Shown here in pieces: positions 33,074 through 42,711 of a DNA stretch of 64,000 nucleotides. Origin of the DNA: Lysobacterales bacterium. GTDB lineage: Bacteria; Pseudomonadota; Gammaproteobacteria; Xanthomonadales; SZUA-36. The notes beneath the pieces were generated by a model, which was given only the letters and a program-made list of their open reading frames with translations, was not told where the DNA came from and made no database searches. Within the stretch, counting starts at the first letter, position 1. Every line of letters starts with the position of its first letter. The DNA is taken from assembly GCA_014238945.1 (NCBI GenBank), contig JABAAB010000115.1, positions 163,781 to 227,780 on the forward strand, given 5' to 3'. A program made the translations under genes and the position numbers.

Positions 33074-35557
33074 ATGAGTCAATCGCAAAGAGCAATCGGT
33101 ACTCTGGTTTTTCTTTTGGTCCTGCTTGCAATCGGTTATCGACAGACGCAGGCGCCGTCAGCGCGAGCAGATTCTGATCTGGATTACGGAGCCCTTTCCA
33201 GGCATGTTGCGACCATTGCCGCTCGCCCGCATCCGATGGGAAGTCAGGCCAATCGCCAGGTGCGCGATTATATCGTCGCCTACTTTGAATCACTGGGGCT
33301 GGATACTGAGCTGCAAAAAACCACGGTAATTCACCGCCACCCTTTCCGTACACAGCCACGTACGATAATCGGTCATGTCGAAAACATCATTGCCCGCCTG
33401 CCGGGTTCGGGCAACGGCCTCGTACCGGAGCAGCGTAATGACCTGGTGTTGATGGCACATTATGATTCACGACCGGATGGTCCCGGTGCCGGGGATGATG
33501 CCTCGGGAACAGCCTCTGTTATGGAAACAGCCCGCATCCTGGCCAGCGGGCCGAAACTGGCACATGACGTCATATTCCTGATTACTGATGGTGAGGAAAT
33601 GGGTCTGCTGGGTGCACAGGGTTTTTTCAGACAACATTCGGCGGCCGGGGACGTGGGTCTGGTACTGGATTTTGAAGCCCGTGGCAGCTACGGAACCTCA
33701 TCCATGTTTGAGACCAGCAATGGCAATACCTGGCTGATTGACGAATTGATGATAGCTGCTCCGGATCTGGTCGCCGGATCTCTGTCCTACGAGATTTACC
33801 GGCGCATGCCCAACGATACCGACATGAGTATCTCCCGGGGAGAAGGTATACCGGGCCTGAATTTCGCATTTTTATCGGGTCTGTATGATTACCATGCAAT
33901 GAGCGACACGCCGGAGAATCTGGACCCGGACACGCTGGCCCAGCAGGCCAACTACGTGTTGTCCACTGCCCGGCATTTTGCCGGTCTGGGTCAATGGGGA
34001 AGTGCAGGTGTTAACAAGACCTACTTCAATTTATGGATCGGTACCCTCCTTTCATATGGCCAAACCTCGGCAGTAGCCCTTGGTGTGGCTGTATTGGCGT
34101 TCGGTCTATGGATATTTGTCAGTGCATGGCGGACCCGTCGAATTACGCTGGCTTCGCTGGCTGGTGGTTTTCTCGCCCTTGTCGTTCTGTTGGTACTGGT
34201 GGGTGGTTTTTTCCAGGTGTTGATCAATTTCCAGGGTTCTGCAGATGCGGGTATAGCACGCTTGATATCGTTGGGAGAGTGGCCATTGCTGGCCTATTCG
34301 ATCACTGTGCTGGGCTTTACTGCCTGGTATTGTGATGCACTAAGTCGGGGTATGACCAAGGTTGAGGCAATTGTACCCATAGCGATGGTGGCACTGGCGG
34401 CTTTAATTACCGGACGGCCCTGGTATGAGACCACGGTACTGATGATGGGTGTTTTGCCACTGTTGCTGTTCATCAACAGATTCAGGTCCACTCCTGACCT
34501 GTGGTCGGCTGCACTGGTCCTGTGGTGGTGTTTGACCGCGACACTTGTCTGGTTCATACCCAATGCCGCCTATGTGTTCACCTGGCCGCTGGCGTCAATT
34601 CTGGTGGGGCTCGCCTTGCATGAACGGTGGAAGCCTGCTGGTACCGATCTTGGGTCGTTCATTGTCCAGCTGCTGGCCGCATTGATCCCCATGTTGTTGC
34701 TGGTTCCTGTGATTATCCTGGCGTACCTGGCGCTGGGATCCACCCTGCCACAGGGAATCATGATCCTGAGTGTTCTGGTATTGTTGCTTTTTTCACCCAT
34801 GCTGCGAGATATCGGACAAGCGGCCGCGGGCAGGGCGGGGCTCATATTGCTGGCCGCTGGTCTTGCCATGACGATAACGGTGCTGCTGGGACGTGGGTTT
34901 GATAGCCGGCACCCGCGTGGTGAGGACATCATGTTCGCTATAGATGTCGACGGAAAAAGGGGGTATTGGGCCAGTACTGATGCCAGACATGGTTCCTGGC
35001 TGGGAGATTTTTTCGGTTCAGATGCGCATAAGGGTAACCTGCAGTCGATTATCCCGGGCTACCAGCAGGAGGTGACAATTCGCGAGACCCCAGTAGGGGA
35101 GTACCTCAAGGCCGGACTGACCATAAACCAGGACCGCATACTGGATAACGGGCAACGGGAAATACATCTGCGCTTGCGGTCACCACAGGGAGCCGAATAC
35201 ATCAACCTGCTGTTCCCGAAAGATGTAGAAATTCACTCCGCTTCTGTCAACGGGTTTGCTGTGAAGGTTCCAGATGACAATAAAAGCACACCCGGGAGCG
35301 TGGAAAAAGCGGATGCCTTGAAGGAACTGGACAAGGGAGGGTCGCAGCAGTGGTGGCGGTGGCGTTGGCTAGGTCTGCCAGTTGAGGGAGCTGATCTGGT
35401 TCTGGTGACCGAGGCACACAAGGCGTTGCCGGTCAGGATAGTTGAAATCGCATATCAACTGCCGGAGGATGCGCCGACCCGACCTGCCGATTCCATGCGC
35501 AAACCTTATACGTGGTCTGATTCCACGGTGATCTACCAGACGGTTGTGTTGGACTAA
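33074..35557 (+). CDS. M28 family zinc metallopeptidase with membrane domain
   Basis: 827 residues. An N-terminal signal-anchor (about 8-22) leads into a peptidase domain. The zinc ligands are visible as LMAHYDSRPDGPGAGDDASG (His129, Asp141/142), LITDGEEMGLLGAQGF (Glu174/175), VLDFEARG, and GLYDYHAMSDTPENLD near residue 275. About eight membrane helices follow (about 315-620), then a soluble C-terminal domain. The layout matches ER metallopeptidase 1/FXNA-like enzymes rather than simple secreted aminopeptidases. It probably trims N-terminal residues of envelope or periplasmic peptides. Its TAA shares one base with the next start. Confidence 0.9.
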   Translation: MSQSQRAIGTLVFLLVLLAIGYRQTQAPSARADSDLDYGALSRHVATIAARPHPMGSQANRQVRDYIVAYFESLGLDTELQKTTVIHRHPFRTQPRTIIGHVENIIARLPGSGNGLVPEQRNDLVLMAHYDSRPDGPGAGDDASGTASVMETARILASGPKLAHDVIFLITDGEEMGLLGAQGFFRQHSAAGDVGLVLDFEARGSYGTSSMFETSNGNTWLIDELMIAAPDLVAGSLSYEIYRRMPNDTDMSISRGEGIPGLNFAFLSGLYDYHAMSDTPENLDPDTLAQQANYVLSTARHFAGLGQWGSAGVNKTYFNLWIGTLLSYGQTSAVALGVAVLAFGLWIFVSAWRTRRITLASLAGGFLALVVLLVLVGGFFQVLINFQGSADAGIARLISLGEWPLLAYSITVLGFTAWYCDALSRGMTKVEAIVPIAMVALAALITGRPWYETTVLMMGVLPLLLFINRFRSTPDLWSAALVLWWCLTATLVWFIPNAAYVFTWPLASILVGLALHERWKPAGTDLGSFIVQLLAALIPMLLLVPVIILAYLALGSTLPQGIMILSVLVLLLFSPMLRDIGQAAAGRAGLILLAAGLAMTITVLLGRGFDSRHPRGEDIMFAIDVDGKRGYWASTDARHGSWLGDFFGSDAHKGNLQSIIPGYQQEVTIRETPVGEYLKAGLTINQDRILDNGQREIHLRLRSPQGAEYINLLFPKDVEIHSASVNGFAVKVPDDNKSTPGSVEKADALKELDKGGSQQWWRWRWLGLPVEGADLVLVTEAHKALPVRIVEIAYQLPEDAPTRPADSMRKPYTWSDSTVIYQTVVLD

Positions 35558-36570
35558 TGCGAACTGTCAATGATCTGGTGCCGGTAGTGAGTTTTTCCGA
35601 CCTTCAGGCGGGTGGGCGAGATTCAAGGGCCGCTGAAACCATGCACCGGGCGTGTTGTGAGTCGGGTTTCTTCTATTTGTCTGACTTTGTAACCGAGAGC
35701 GCAATTATTCGTGAAACTGAAGAGCAAATGCGCTGGTTTTTCTCACTACCAAAGCAACAAAAACGACAGCTGCAACGCAACGAAGATAACAGCCGGGGTT
35801 ACTACGACAATGAACTGACAAAAAACACCAGGGATATGAAAGAGGTATTTGATTTCGGCTATGTGCCCACACCGGATCTACCTGATGATGACTTGGCAAA
35901 CCGTGATCAGGACGGCTGGAACCAGTGGCCAGATGGTGAACGGGGTGTCAAATTCAAAACTATTCTGAACCGCTATTATGAGCACTGTGGGTTTGTGGCA
36001 TTGGGTTTGCTGCAAGCGCTGTTCAGAAACCTGGGTGTGGATGGAACCCATTTGCAGACAGATTTTTCACCTCGTCACAGCAGTTTTTTGAGATTGAACT
36101 ATTATCCAGTCGAAGACCCGTTATCAATGGGAGGAACGCAGCGGGACCATGCTGCAGACAGCGGTCACCTCGGCGTACACCACCATACGGATGCCGGTGC
36201 ATTGACCCTGCTGTGGCAGGACGGTGTGGGTGGTCTTGAAATATTTCACGAAGAGCGGTGGCTGGGAGTGACTCCGATGGCCGGAACAATCGTGGTTAAT
36301 ATTGGAGATATTGTCCAGGTCTGGTCAAATGATTTATACCGGGCGCCACTACATCGTGTGGTAGCCAGTACCCGATGTGATCGCTACAGCATGCCCTATT
36401 TTTGCAACCCGGTATATTCTGCTGATTATCAACCATTGCCCACCATCAATGGCAGCCCTTCGAAAGCAAAATACTCACAGATTAATTGGGGTCATTTCCG
36501 TTTCCATCGTCAGCACGGTGACTATGAAGACTACGGAGAAGAGATTCAGATTTCCGACTATCAAATCTGA
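35557..36570 (+). CDS. 2-oxoglutarate/Fe(II) oxygenase, isopenicillin N synthase-like
   Basis: 337 residues. The N-terminal DIOX_N part reads VPVVSFSDLQAGG and ACCESGFFYLSDF. The Fe ligands are H-x-D in GVHHHTDAGALTLLWQD and the distal His in APLHRVVAS, with RYSMPYFCNP supplying the 2-oxoglutarate-binding Arg. Such enzymes hydroxylate or desaturate small molecules and peptides. The ATG overlaps the stop of the M28 peptidase by one base, so expression is coupled, and an oxidised peptide or amino acid is a reasonable but unproved substrate. Confidence 0.9.
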   Translation: MRTVNDLVPVVSFSDLQAGGRDSRAAETMHRACCESGFFYLSDFVTESAIIRETEEQMRWFFSLPKQQKRQLQRNEDNSRGYYDNELTKNTRDMKEVFDFGYVPTPDLPDDDLANRDQDGWNQWPDGERGVKFKTILNRYYEHCGFVALGLLQALFRNLGVDGTHLQTDFSPRHSSFLRLNYYPVEDPLSMGGTQRDHAADSGHLGVHHHTDAGALTLLWQDGVGGLEIFHEERWLGVTPMAGTIVVNIGDIVQVWSNDLYRAPLHRVVASTRCDRYSMPYFCNPVYSADYQPLPTINGSPSKAKYSQINWGHFRFHRQHGDYEDYGEEIQISDYQI

Positions 36571-36809
36571 GATCTATGCCGCTGGGATATCACTACAGGC
36601 ACGGAATTTTTTTAGCGAATAATATTTTTAATAGAATAATCTAGGTAAAACATTGTAGAATATGCCCGCTGCCAGTTGCGGCGAGTGATTGAGTGTTTAG
36701 TTTGTACAGGTTGTTATGCTTCCTTCCAGCTATACCAGGGTCCCGTTCTTCTTCAGCACAGTCACCACCGGAAGGTGGGTTTATCAACTATATACAGCGA
36801 GTCATATAC

Positions 36810-37019
36810 ATGTCAGACACAATCACAGGAACCGTAAAATGGTTCAACGACGAAAAAGGTTTTGGTTTTATTGCACGTGAAGGCGATCGTGATGTTTTTG
36901 TTCACTTCCGTCAGATCATTGGCGAAGGCCGAAAGACACTGAAAGAAGGACAGACGGTTGAGTTCACTCTGGGTGAAGGTCTTAAAGGCCCTCAGGCAGA
37001 AAACGTACAGCCGCTCTAA
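36810..37019 (+). CDS. Cold-shock domain protein (CspA family)
   Basis: 69 residues from the ATG at 36810. RNP1 (KGFGFI) and RNP2 (VFVHF) are present in the single OB fold starting [17 protein letters not shown]. It binds single-stranded RNA or DNA and melts RNA structure. The frame extends upstream without protein character. The 5' region from an A/T-rich block (about 36610-36655) gives an untranslated leader of some 150 bases, as in many csp genes. A strong terminator follows at once. Confidence 0.96.
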   Translation: MSDTITGTVKWFNDEKGFGFIAREGDRDVFVHFRQIIGEGRKTLKEGQTVEFTLGEGLKGPQAENVQPL

Positions 37020-37040
37020 AGTTATATTGTTCTTCAAAAA

Positions 37041-37073
37041 AACCCGGCAATACTTTAATTGCCGGGTTTTTTT
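37041..37073 (+). terminator. Rho-independent terminator of the csp gene
   Basis: 10-bp perfect stem AACCCGGCAA / TTGCCGGGTT (37041-37050, 37059-37068) with an 8-base loop and a run of T to 37073. An A-run lies before the stem, so it could also stop minus-strand transcription. Confidence 0.93.
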
Positions 37074-37132
37074 GTATTTGAATCGGTGACCCGTGAATTC
37101 GGGATTTAGTCAATCCGGATATCAGGAATGAA

Positions 37133-37615
37133 CTAATTCCTGAAGTTTTTGTACTGCAATGGCAGATCCAGATTGGAGGATTTCAGCAGTGCGATTACGG
37201 CCTGCAGGTCATCACGCTTCTTACCGGTCACCCTGAGTTGCTCACCCTGAATGGCCGCCTGCACTTTCGATTTGCTGTTCTTGATGAGTTTGACCATCTT
37301 TTTTGCCGTCACCGTATCAATACCCTCGTTGACCTTGATCGCCTGCATTGCTGTTCTGGCCTGGATAACCGGCTCACCTTTTTCCAGACAATCAATATCG
37401 ATTCCCCTGCGGGAAAGTTTTGAACAAAGGATGTCGTACATTTGCTGCAGTTGAAATTCCGATTGCGTATTCATATTGATGAGCTGATCGATCAGTTCGA
37501 AATTTGAACCGCTGCCCTTAAAATCAAAACGTGTCGTTACCTCGCGGTTGGCCTGATCAACACCATTGCTCAGTTCATGGTGGTTGACTTCCGAAACTAC
37601 ATCAAATGAGGGCAT
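37133..37615 (-). CDS. yajQ: YajQ family nucleotide-binding protein
   Basis: 160 residues, the full family length. MPSFDVVSEVNHHELSNGVDQ and the repeated half with VKLIKNSKSKVQAAIQGEQLRV are diagnostic. YajQ-like proteins bind nucleotides, and the Xanthomonas member is a cyclic-di-GMP effector. The gene is the upstream partner of nothing obvious here; it precedes the csp terminator on the opposite strand and lies 37 bases downstream of the SCO1 gene. Confidence 0.95.
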   Translation of the reverse strand: MPSFDVVSEVNHHELSNGVDQANREVTTRFDFKGSGSNFELIDQLINMNTQSEFQLQQMYDILCSKLSRRGIDIDCLEKGEPVIQARTAMQAIKVNEGIDTVTAKKMVKLIKNSKSKVQAAIQGEQLRVTGKKRDDLQAVIALLKSSNLDLPLQYKNFRN

Positions 37616-37652
37616 GATCGAATTCCTGTCTGGATTAAAATTGCAGGGTTGT

Positions 37653-38240
37653 TCATTCGTTAATCAGTTTATCAAGATCCGATGCCACGGCATCGATATC
37701 CGCTGTATCGGTAATCAGGACACGCGCGTGTCCCTTCGCATCAAAACCGAAAACCGCTGTGCTGTGCATTACATTATAGGATCCCTGTTGACCGGATGAT
37801 TCCATGGCGGCATAGACACCATAGGATTTTCTCAATCGTTCCAATGTTTTTTCCGGACCGGTCAATCCCAGCAACCAGGGTCCGAATGAAGTGGTATAGC
37901 GTTGCATGGCTTCGGGTGTGTCCCGGTCAGGATCTACCGATACCAGTACAATCCGGATGTTGTTGGCCAGCGACCCCAGTTTGTCTCTTGCGATAGCCAA
38001 CTGTGCCAGTGTGGTTGGGCAGACATCAGGGCAGTTTGTAAAACCAAAAAACAGGATTACGGGTTTGCCCCGCAGCGATTGCGCGTCAATCATTACTCCG
38101 TCTGAACCGACCAGGGTGAACTCAAGATCGGGCATCACGCCACCAATATCATTTCCATGCCAGTCCACTGGTTGCTTGCAGGACAGTGCCAGCAGGCAAA
38201 ACAGTAAAGGAGGAAGGAATTTCAGTGTTCTCAGGATCAT
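37653..38240 (-). CDS. SCO1/SenC family lipoprotein
   Basis: 195 residues. A lipobox is seen at LLALSC (Cys21), so it should be anchored to a membrane facing the periplasm. The thioredoxin-like fold carries the copper-binding CPDVC (Cys70, Cys74) and the later His in NVMHSTAVFGF. SCO proteins deliver copper to the CuA site of cytochrome oxidase or act in periplasmic redox control. No oxidase genes are in the window. Confidence 0.93.
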   Translation of the reverse strand: MILRTLKFLPPLLFCLLALSCKQPVDWHGNDIGGVMPDLEFTLVGSDGVMIDAQSLRGKPVILFFGFTNCPDVCPTTLAQLAIARDKLGSLANNIRIVLVSVDPDRDTPEAMQRYTTSFGPWLLGLTGPEKTLERLRKSYGVYAAMESSGQQGSYNVMHSTAVFGFDAKGHARVLITDTADIDAVASDLDKLINE

Positions 38241-38351
38241 TAATTGTCAGCGCTGATTGGTGGGCAGCTACCATAAACCAGCCCAGGGGAAGAAGAAAGG
38301 AAATTGTCGGATTGCGGTAATCGCCCTGGCCGAACCGTGGTCCGATACCGT

Positions 38352-39572
38352 TTACAGTCCGAATTTCATATTCCAGAAGCGGGTGGTCAATTCATTGATT
38401 CCACTGCTTTCAGCGTTGAGTAACACAACCAGTCCAAGATTGTGACTGGGTGAAAATGCAACATCTGCCCGAAAACCGGATACCCAGCCACCGTGATATA
38501 CCAAACGCTCATCCCCTATCTGGTATACCCGCCAGCCCAGACCGTAATGAGCATCACTGAGTATTGACTTCCACTCTCTTCTGAACATTTCACGCCGGGT
38601 TTTTACCCGTGGCCTGACCATGTTTTCAACCATTTCAGCTGGCAGCACATCAGGATGACTGCCCAATTGGGCCTGAACCCATTTGCCCATATCCAGTATG
38701 CTTGCATTGACACCCGCGGCGGGTGCTGCCCGATAAAAATTTCGCTGTACCGGCACAGTCTGCCATTGACCCCTGCGTCTGGAATGGGGTTTGGCATGGT
38801 TCGGATTGTTGATAAACGCATCATAACCTACCGTCGCAGTCTGCATATCCAGAGGTTTGAAAATACGTGACTGCACCAGGGTTGAGTAAGATGCGGCTGC
38901 CACCTGCCTGACCATCGGTTCTATCAGGCTGAAAACACTGTTTTGATAGCCGTAACATTTGCCCGGTTCACAAATATAGTTCAAATCAGACATCTTTTGC
39001 CAGATCGATTCCATGTTTTTTCCGTGTTCCAGCAGATTATCGTAGGCATGCGGCATCAGACCGGTACTCTGACCCAGAAGATGCTGAATTCGAATTTTTG
39101 AAGTGTCACCGCTGATTTTGAATTCGGGCACATACTGGTTTACCGGGTCATCCCAGTTCAGCGTGCCGTCTTCTACCAGCAACGCTACTATTTCAGCCGC
39201 GAAGGTCTTGGAAACAGATGCCAGACGAAAGGTGGTCTGTGCATTGATAGCCTGCTTGCGCGCCACGGTGGTGTGGCCAACCGTGACGATCTTGACAATA
39301 TGCTCTCTTGATACAATGGCAAAGGCCGCACCTGGATAGGCACGGTCTTTAACCAGGTCACGGAAAAAGGATTCATATCTCGCCGCGAGTTCGCTGTCTT
39401 CGGCAAAAGTCGGTGCTGTTACGGTCAGTAATGAGATGCCGGCACAAATGATCCGGGTGAATATTATTTTGGGAATTCGATATTGATATGCCGTGAAAAT
39501 TCGATTCTGGGTTATTTTACGGCTGTTCATTGATAAAATTTTGCTGAAATAATACATTTTGGTCAAGCTCAT
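38352..39572 (-). CDS. Serine hydrolase, class C beta-lactamase/D-aminopeptidase-like
   Basis: 406 residues as opened; an ATG at 39530 (MNSRKITQNR) would give 392. Neither start has a strong ribosome-binding site. A hydrophobic signal (IICAGISLLTVTAPTFA) precedes the catalytic domain. SxxK is seen as SVSK in FRLASVSKTFAAEIV, the YxN-like motif in YGYQNSVFSLIE, and the third motif near YHGGWVSGFRADV. Members include penicillin-binding D-Ala peptidases, esterases and lactamases. The substrate cannot be stated and resistance should not be assumed. Confidence 0.85.
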   Translation of the reverse strand: MSLTKMYYFSKILSMNSRKITQNRIFTAYQYRIPKIIFTRIICAGISLLTVTAPTFAEDSELAARYESFFRDLVKDRAYPGAAFAIVSREHIVKIVTVGHTTVARKQAINAQTTFRLASVSKTFAAEIVALLVEDGTLNWDDPVNQYVPEFKISGDTSKIRIQHLLGQSTGLMPHAYDNLLEHGKNMESIWQKMSDLNYICEPGKCYGYQNSVFSLIEPMVRQVAAASYSTLVQSRIFKPLDMQTATVGYDAFINNPNHAKPHSRRRGQWQTVPVQRNFYRAAPAAGVNASILDMGKWVQAQLGSHPDVLPAEMVENMVRPRVKTRREMFRREWKSILSDAHYGLGWRVYQIGDERLVYHGGWVSGFRADVAFSPSHNLGLVVLLNAESSGINELTTRFWNMKFGL

Positions 39573-39641
39573 CGAACTTTTTATTGGTAATCCTGATAGA
39601 CTGTCTAGCCCACCAGCTAAATTGTTATTGGAAAATTGCTA

Positions 39642-40181
39642 ATGTTTGAAAAGCACAGAAATACAAGACCCGACTCCCCCCAGTTCTCAACACCACAAGA
39701 AAACCCGGTCAGCCCCGCAAGTGCACCTGTCAGCAGTGGCCGGGCGGCTGTAATCGGTCCCGGAATTCACATTAATGGTGATATCTCCGGAGATGAGAAT
39801 CTGGTCATCGAAGGCAAAGTGGAAGGCAAGATTCACCTCAAGGCACACGTGGTAGACATCGGTCAAAGCGGCCAGGTTCACGCCAACATCACTGCCAAGA
39901 TCATAAAGATCGCCGGTGAAGTACGGGGTGATATAAGTGGCATGGAAAAAGTTGTTATTTCACGTACCGGTAACGTGCACGGAAATATTGTCGCTCCCCG
40001 AATGAACCTGGAAGAAGGTGCAATTTTCAAGGGCAGTATTGATATGGACCCGGGTGAGCCGGCAAAGCCGAAAGCACGTAAACCGGTAAAAACAGTGGAA
40101 GCCAAGTCCGATAAACAACCTGAGTCCATCAAGGTTGAAAAGGACACGAAATCTGCCGGCCATATACTTAATGGTGGGTGA
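39642..40181 (+). CDS. Bactofilin
   Basis: 179 residues from the ATG at 39642; a TTG six bases upstream is less likely. A disordered Pro/Ser-rich head (about 1-38) precedes a right-handed beta-helix built of repeats such as INGDISGDENLVIEGKVEGKI and IAGEVRGDISGMEKVVI. A charged Lys-rich tail follows. Bactofilins polymerise without nucleotide, bind membranes through the head, and organise cell-wall synthesis or stalk sites. No M23 peptidase partner is adjacent; the next gene encodes a methyltransferase-like protein. Confidence 0.93.
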   Translation: MFEKHRNTRPDSPQFSTPQENPVSPASAPVSSGRAAVIGPGIHINGDISGDENLVIEGKVEGKIHLKAHVVDIGQSGQVHANITAKIIKIAGEVRGDISGMEKVVISRTGNVHGNIVAPRMNLEEGAIFKGSIDMDPGEPAKPKARKPVKTVEAKSDKQPESIKVEKDTKSAGHILNGG

Positions 40182-40246
40182 TTTCACCCACCTGTGACAG
40201 AATATTTGAATCTGTCCCGGAAAAGTCTTAAAAGAAGAATTGTCAA

Positions 40247-40930
40247 TTGAACAATGTTGTTACAGGCACATCGGGCGCGGATGGACCGCCCCGGATGCCA
40301 CTCATGCCACGAACCCAGCAAACCCTGTTATTCCCATCCCTGGTGAATGGTATTGCGGCGGAAAAACGTCTGTCTGTGCTCGAAATCGGAGTAGCGTTGC
40401 CCGAGACCATGCACTTTTTCTCACAATTCAAATGCCGGCTTCATTTTGCAGCCATGTATTCGGACCCCCTCCTGACTCGACAGTCGGAAGATTTGAGTGA
40501 GGAGGAACTTGTTGCGTTGATATCGAGTTCTCTTGATTTCCCGAAGAACACGAGCTTCGACCTGTGTCTGTTCTGGGACTTCTTCAATTACCTCAATGAC
40601 AGAACATTACGGGCATTCAACACTGCCTTTAAACCCTTTATTCATGAAACGACCCGGGCACATGCATTTGCGGTGCGTACGCTGGATACTTCGTTTTCAA
40701 ACCAGCAGTATGGCATAGAGCAAGGTCACATCTTCAAGGTGCGGCCGCGATTGGACAGACCGGTGTGCTATCCCCATACCCAGGCAATTTTGTTAAATCT
40801 GTTGCCCAGTTTCGATATTGACCAGGGTATGCTGTTGCCGGACGGCAGGCTGGAAGTTTTGATGACCGCAAGTAACGAAAGAGATACCAGCGGTAACAGC
40901 AGATTACAGACGTTATTCGGTGCCCCTTAG
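40247..40930 (+). CDS. Uncharacterised protein, possibly degenerate methyltransferase
   Basis: About 227 residues from a TTG; the true start is unsure because no clear ribosome-binding site or ATG is near. The block RLSVLEIGVALPETMHFFSQF resembles motif I of class I SAM-dependent methyltransferases, though the Gly pattern is weak, and FDLCLFWDFFNYLNDRTLRAFN fits motif IV and the following helix. It may be a catalytically weak or non-catalytic member. It follows bactofilin by 65 bases and may share its transcript. Confidence 0.6.
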   Translation: MNNVVTGTSGADGPPRMPLMPRTQQTLLFPSLVNGIAAEKRLSVLEIGVALPETMHFFSQFKCRLHFAAMYSDPLLTRQSEDLSEEELVALISSSLDFPKNTSFDLCLFWDFFNYLNDRTLRAFNTAFKPFIHETTRAHAFAVRTLDTSFSNQQYGIEQGHIFKVRPRLDRPVCYPHTQAILLNLLPSFDIDQGMLLPDGRLEVLMTASNERDTSGNSRLQTLFGAP

Positions 40931-41148
40931 GTTTTTTACTTAGTGTTATAGTTTAAATAAACTACATAAGTGCTTGTACTTTATTGAAAAGTATATTATT
41001 GTGCACGTAGGTTCTGGCGCAGTTGTAGTAACAGGCGCAGCTTGTTAAAGGGTATGGAGTGGCCCCGAGACGACAAGGAACGTCCAGGACAGTTTTTAAG
41101 CAACCGGTGGTAAAAAACCCGCTACAAACCCGATTGATTTGTCATATT

Positions 41149-41514
41149 CTATCGGGCCCGCTTGAACTTATCCCAGAATGTTTTGTGTACCAGGTCGGTA
41201 TATTCGCCGGAATCGAGAAACGTTCCGTGTCCGTCAGGACAGCTCTCGTAGGTAATATGTTTTTGCTCTTTATCGGTTTCACTGTCCATCATCTTGTCGC
41301 ATTGTGGGCAGTTTATGTCCTTAATGGCGTTGTATTTTTTACCTTTTGACTTGTCACCGCTGTCAATGATGAAGTCAGCCATCCAGATATCATCCCTTAG
41401 CGCACGCAGTTCTTCAGGTTGAAACCACAGTCCTCCGCAGGATGTACAGCGATCAATTTTGATTCCGTCGTAAGAAACAATTTCCATTTCTGATGAGCAT
41501 TTCGGACAGTCCAT
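41149..41514 (-). CDS. TFIIB-type zinc-ribbon protein
   Basis: 121 residues. The N-terminal zinc ribbon MDCPKCSSEMEIV...DRCTSCGGLWF has the CxxC-x15-20-CxxC pattern and GLWF ending of the zf-TFIIB family (PF13453). A second, related CPQC half lies at about residues 70-100 with ESCPDGHGTFLDSGEY. Function unknown; probably nucleic-acid or protein binding. It is a single gene converging on the methyltransferase-like gene. Confidence 0.85.
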   Translation of the reverse strand: MDCPKCSSEMEIVSYDGIKIDRCTSCGGLWFQPEELRALRDDIWMADFIIDSGDKSKGKKYNAIKDINCPQCDKMMDSETDKEQKHITYESCPDGHGTFLDSGEYTDLVHKTFWDKFKRAR

Positions 41515-41670
41515 AAACTCCGTGCCTTTAATTTTTGATGGGTGGGGGCATGGTTGATGCCTTGATGTTTTGCATATTGTAGGGCCAAAAGCTTCGAAGG
41601 GTCAAAAGTGGTATTTGGCTTCATCGCAAGTGTCCACTGCTTATCTCTTTCAATAAGTGCATTTGAAGGC

Positions 41671-42375
41671 TCAAATCATTGCATCGGCAAAACTGTAGTT
41701 AAAATTTTCTATGTCTTCCCGGTAGCGCCACGCAACGGACTCACGTGTTTCTTCATCATAAAAATCCACATAGCGGCTCAATCTGTTTTCTCTGTTGCCG
41801 TGTAAAATGTTTCTCAGACTGCGACGTAATTCACGGGATTTCTTATCAGAGGAATTGATATGAGGTAAACCGCTATCTTTAAACCCCAGTTGTTTACAGA
41901 CGAGTTCAAAGTCATTTTGCAGACGCTCAAATTTACCAACAAAGTCAACCAGAAGGTTACCCCGGGTGTCAAAAAGCATCTCGGTTTGTGTCATCACATG
42001 GCGGTATTTATCATCCCAACCCGGTAGCGGCATTTTGTTCATCACAAAGTCCTTGAAGCTTCGGTGGCTGACAAAGTTGCGATAGCGATACTCTGAAACC
42101 AACCGTGCCCACGGATTTCGTACAAAACTGAATTTGAAATAGTGCTGAAAGTCCTGCTCTGAAATATGGCCACATCGCACGTACTCGGATGCACTCAGGT
42201 GAGACAGTTTTTCCGTTCCCTTTGCCGGATCATCGTTATCAACCAGCAGCAATTGTTTCCGGTCATCAAGGTTGTCCGGGTCCAGCTTCAGCTTTTTCAT
42301 GAAATACATTTCAATGCTGCGCCCGGCCGCCTTGGGTACATGGACAAAAATGCATTGGTATGGTGTACAGATCAT
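41671..42375 (-). CDS. Sulfotransferase family 2 protein
   Basis: 234 residues. The PAPS 5'-phosphosulfate loop is seen at IFVHVPKAAGRSIEMYF (about 9-25), and the 3'-phosphate site at KFSFVRNPWARLVSEYRYR. It should transfer sulfate from PAPS to a hydroxyl of a carbohydrate. No signal or membrane segment is visible, so sulfation of a cytoplasmic glycan or lipid precursor is expected. No PAPS-synthesis genes are nearby. Confidence 0.86.
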   Translation of the reverse strand: MICTPYQCIFVHVPKAAGRSIEMYFMKKLKLDPDNLDDRKQLLLVDNDDPAKGTEKLSHLSASEYVRCGHISEQDFQHYFKFSFVRNPWARLVSEYRYRNFVSHRSFKDFVMNKMPLPGWDDKYRHVMTQTEMLFDTRGNLLVDFVGKFERLQNDFELVCKQLGFKDSGLPHINSSDKKSRELRRSLRNILHGNRENRLSRYVDFYDEETRESVAWRYREDIENFNYSFADAMI

Positions 42376-42552
42376 CTATTAAAAAGTCTTGGCCACGGGT
42401 TCGTTTCCCAATGTTGTATGGAAATTTCCTAACGCATTATCATCCATTTGGCCGGGTCCCGACGCATTTCGTTCATCTTAATGTCAAAACGGATAATGAC
42501 AAGCCCATCGGCTTGGACTAGATTATTACAAACCCTGAGGAAAAAAATAACC

Positions 42553-42711
42553 ATGGTTGAAATGAGTCGGCGTGATTTATTGCTTGCGATGGGGTTCGCC
42601 GGTTTAGGGGTTGCGTTGGCGCCACGTTTACCGGAAATATACCCTGGCACAAGCTACAAGACTAATGGCGGGTCAGCAGTGCACACAACGTCGGAAATAA
42701 AAGATTGCTGA
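42553..42711 (+). CDS. Small Tat-signal-like protein
   Basis: 52 residues from the ATG at 42553, with a good ribosome-binding site (ctgagg). The sequence begins MVEMSRRDLLLAMGFAGLGV, a twin-arginine-type signal, and leaves only about 25 residues (PRLPEIYPGTSYKTNG...) after it, ending in Cys. Its stop TGA lies within the next gene's TTG start region, so it may serve as a translational leader. Whether it is exported is unknown. It could also be the remnant of a longer Tat substrate. Confidence 0.5.
   Translation: MVEMSRRDLLLAMGFAGLGVALAPRLPEIYPGTSYKTNGGSAVHTTSEIKDC

Noticed and set aside
38352..39572. Antibiotic-resistance beta-lactamase
   Set aside because: Only generic SxxK serine hydrolase motifs are seen; the family is dominated by peptidases and esterases.
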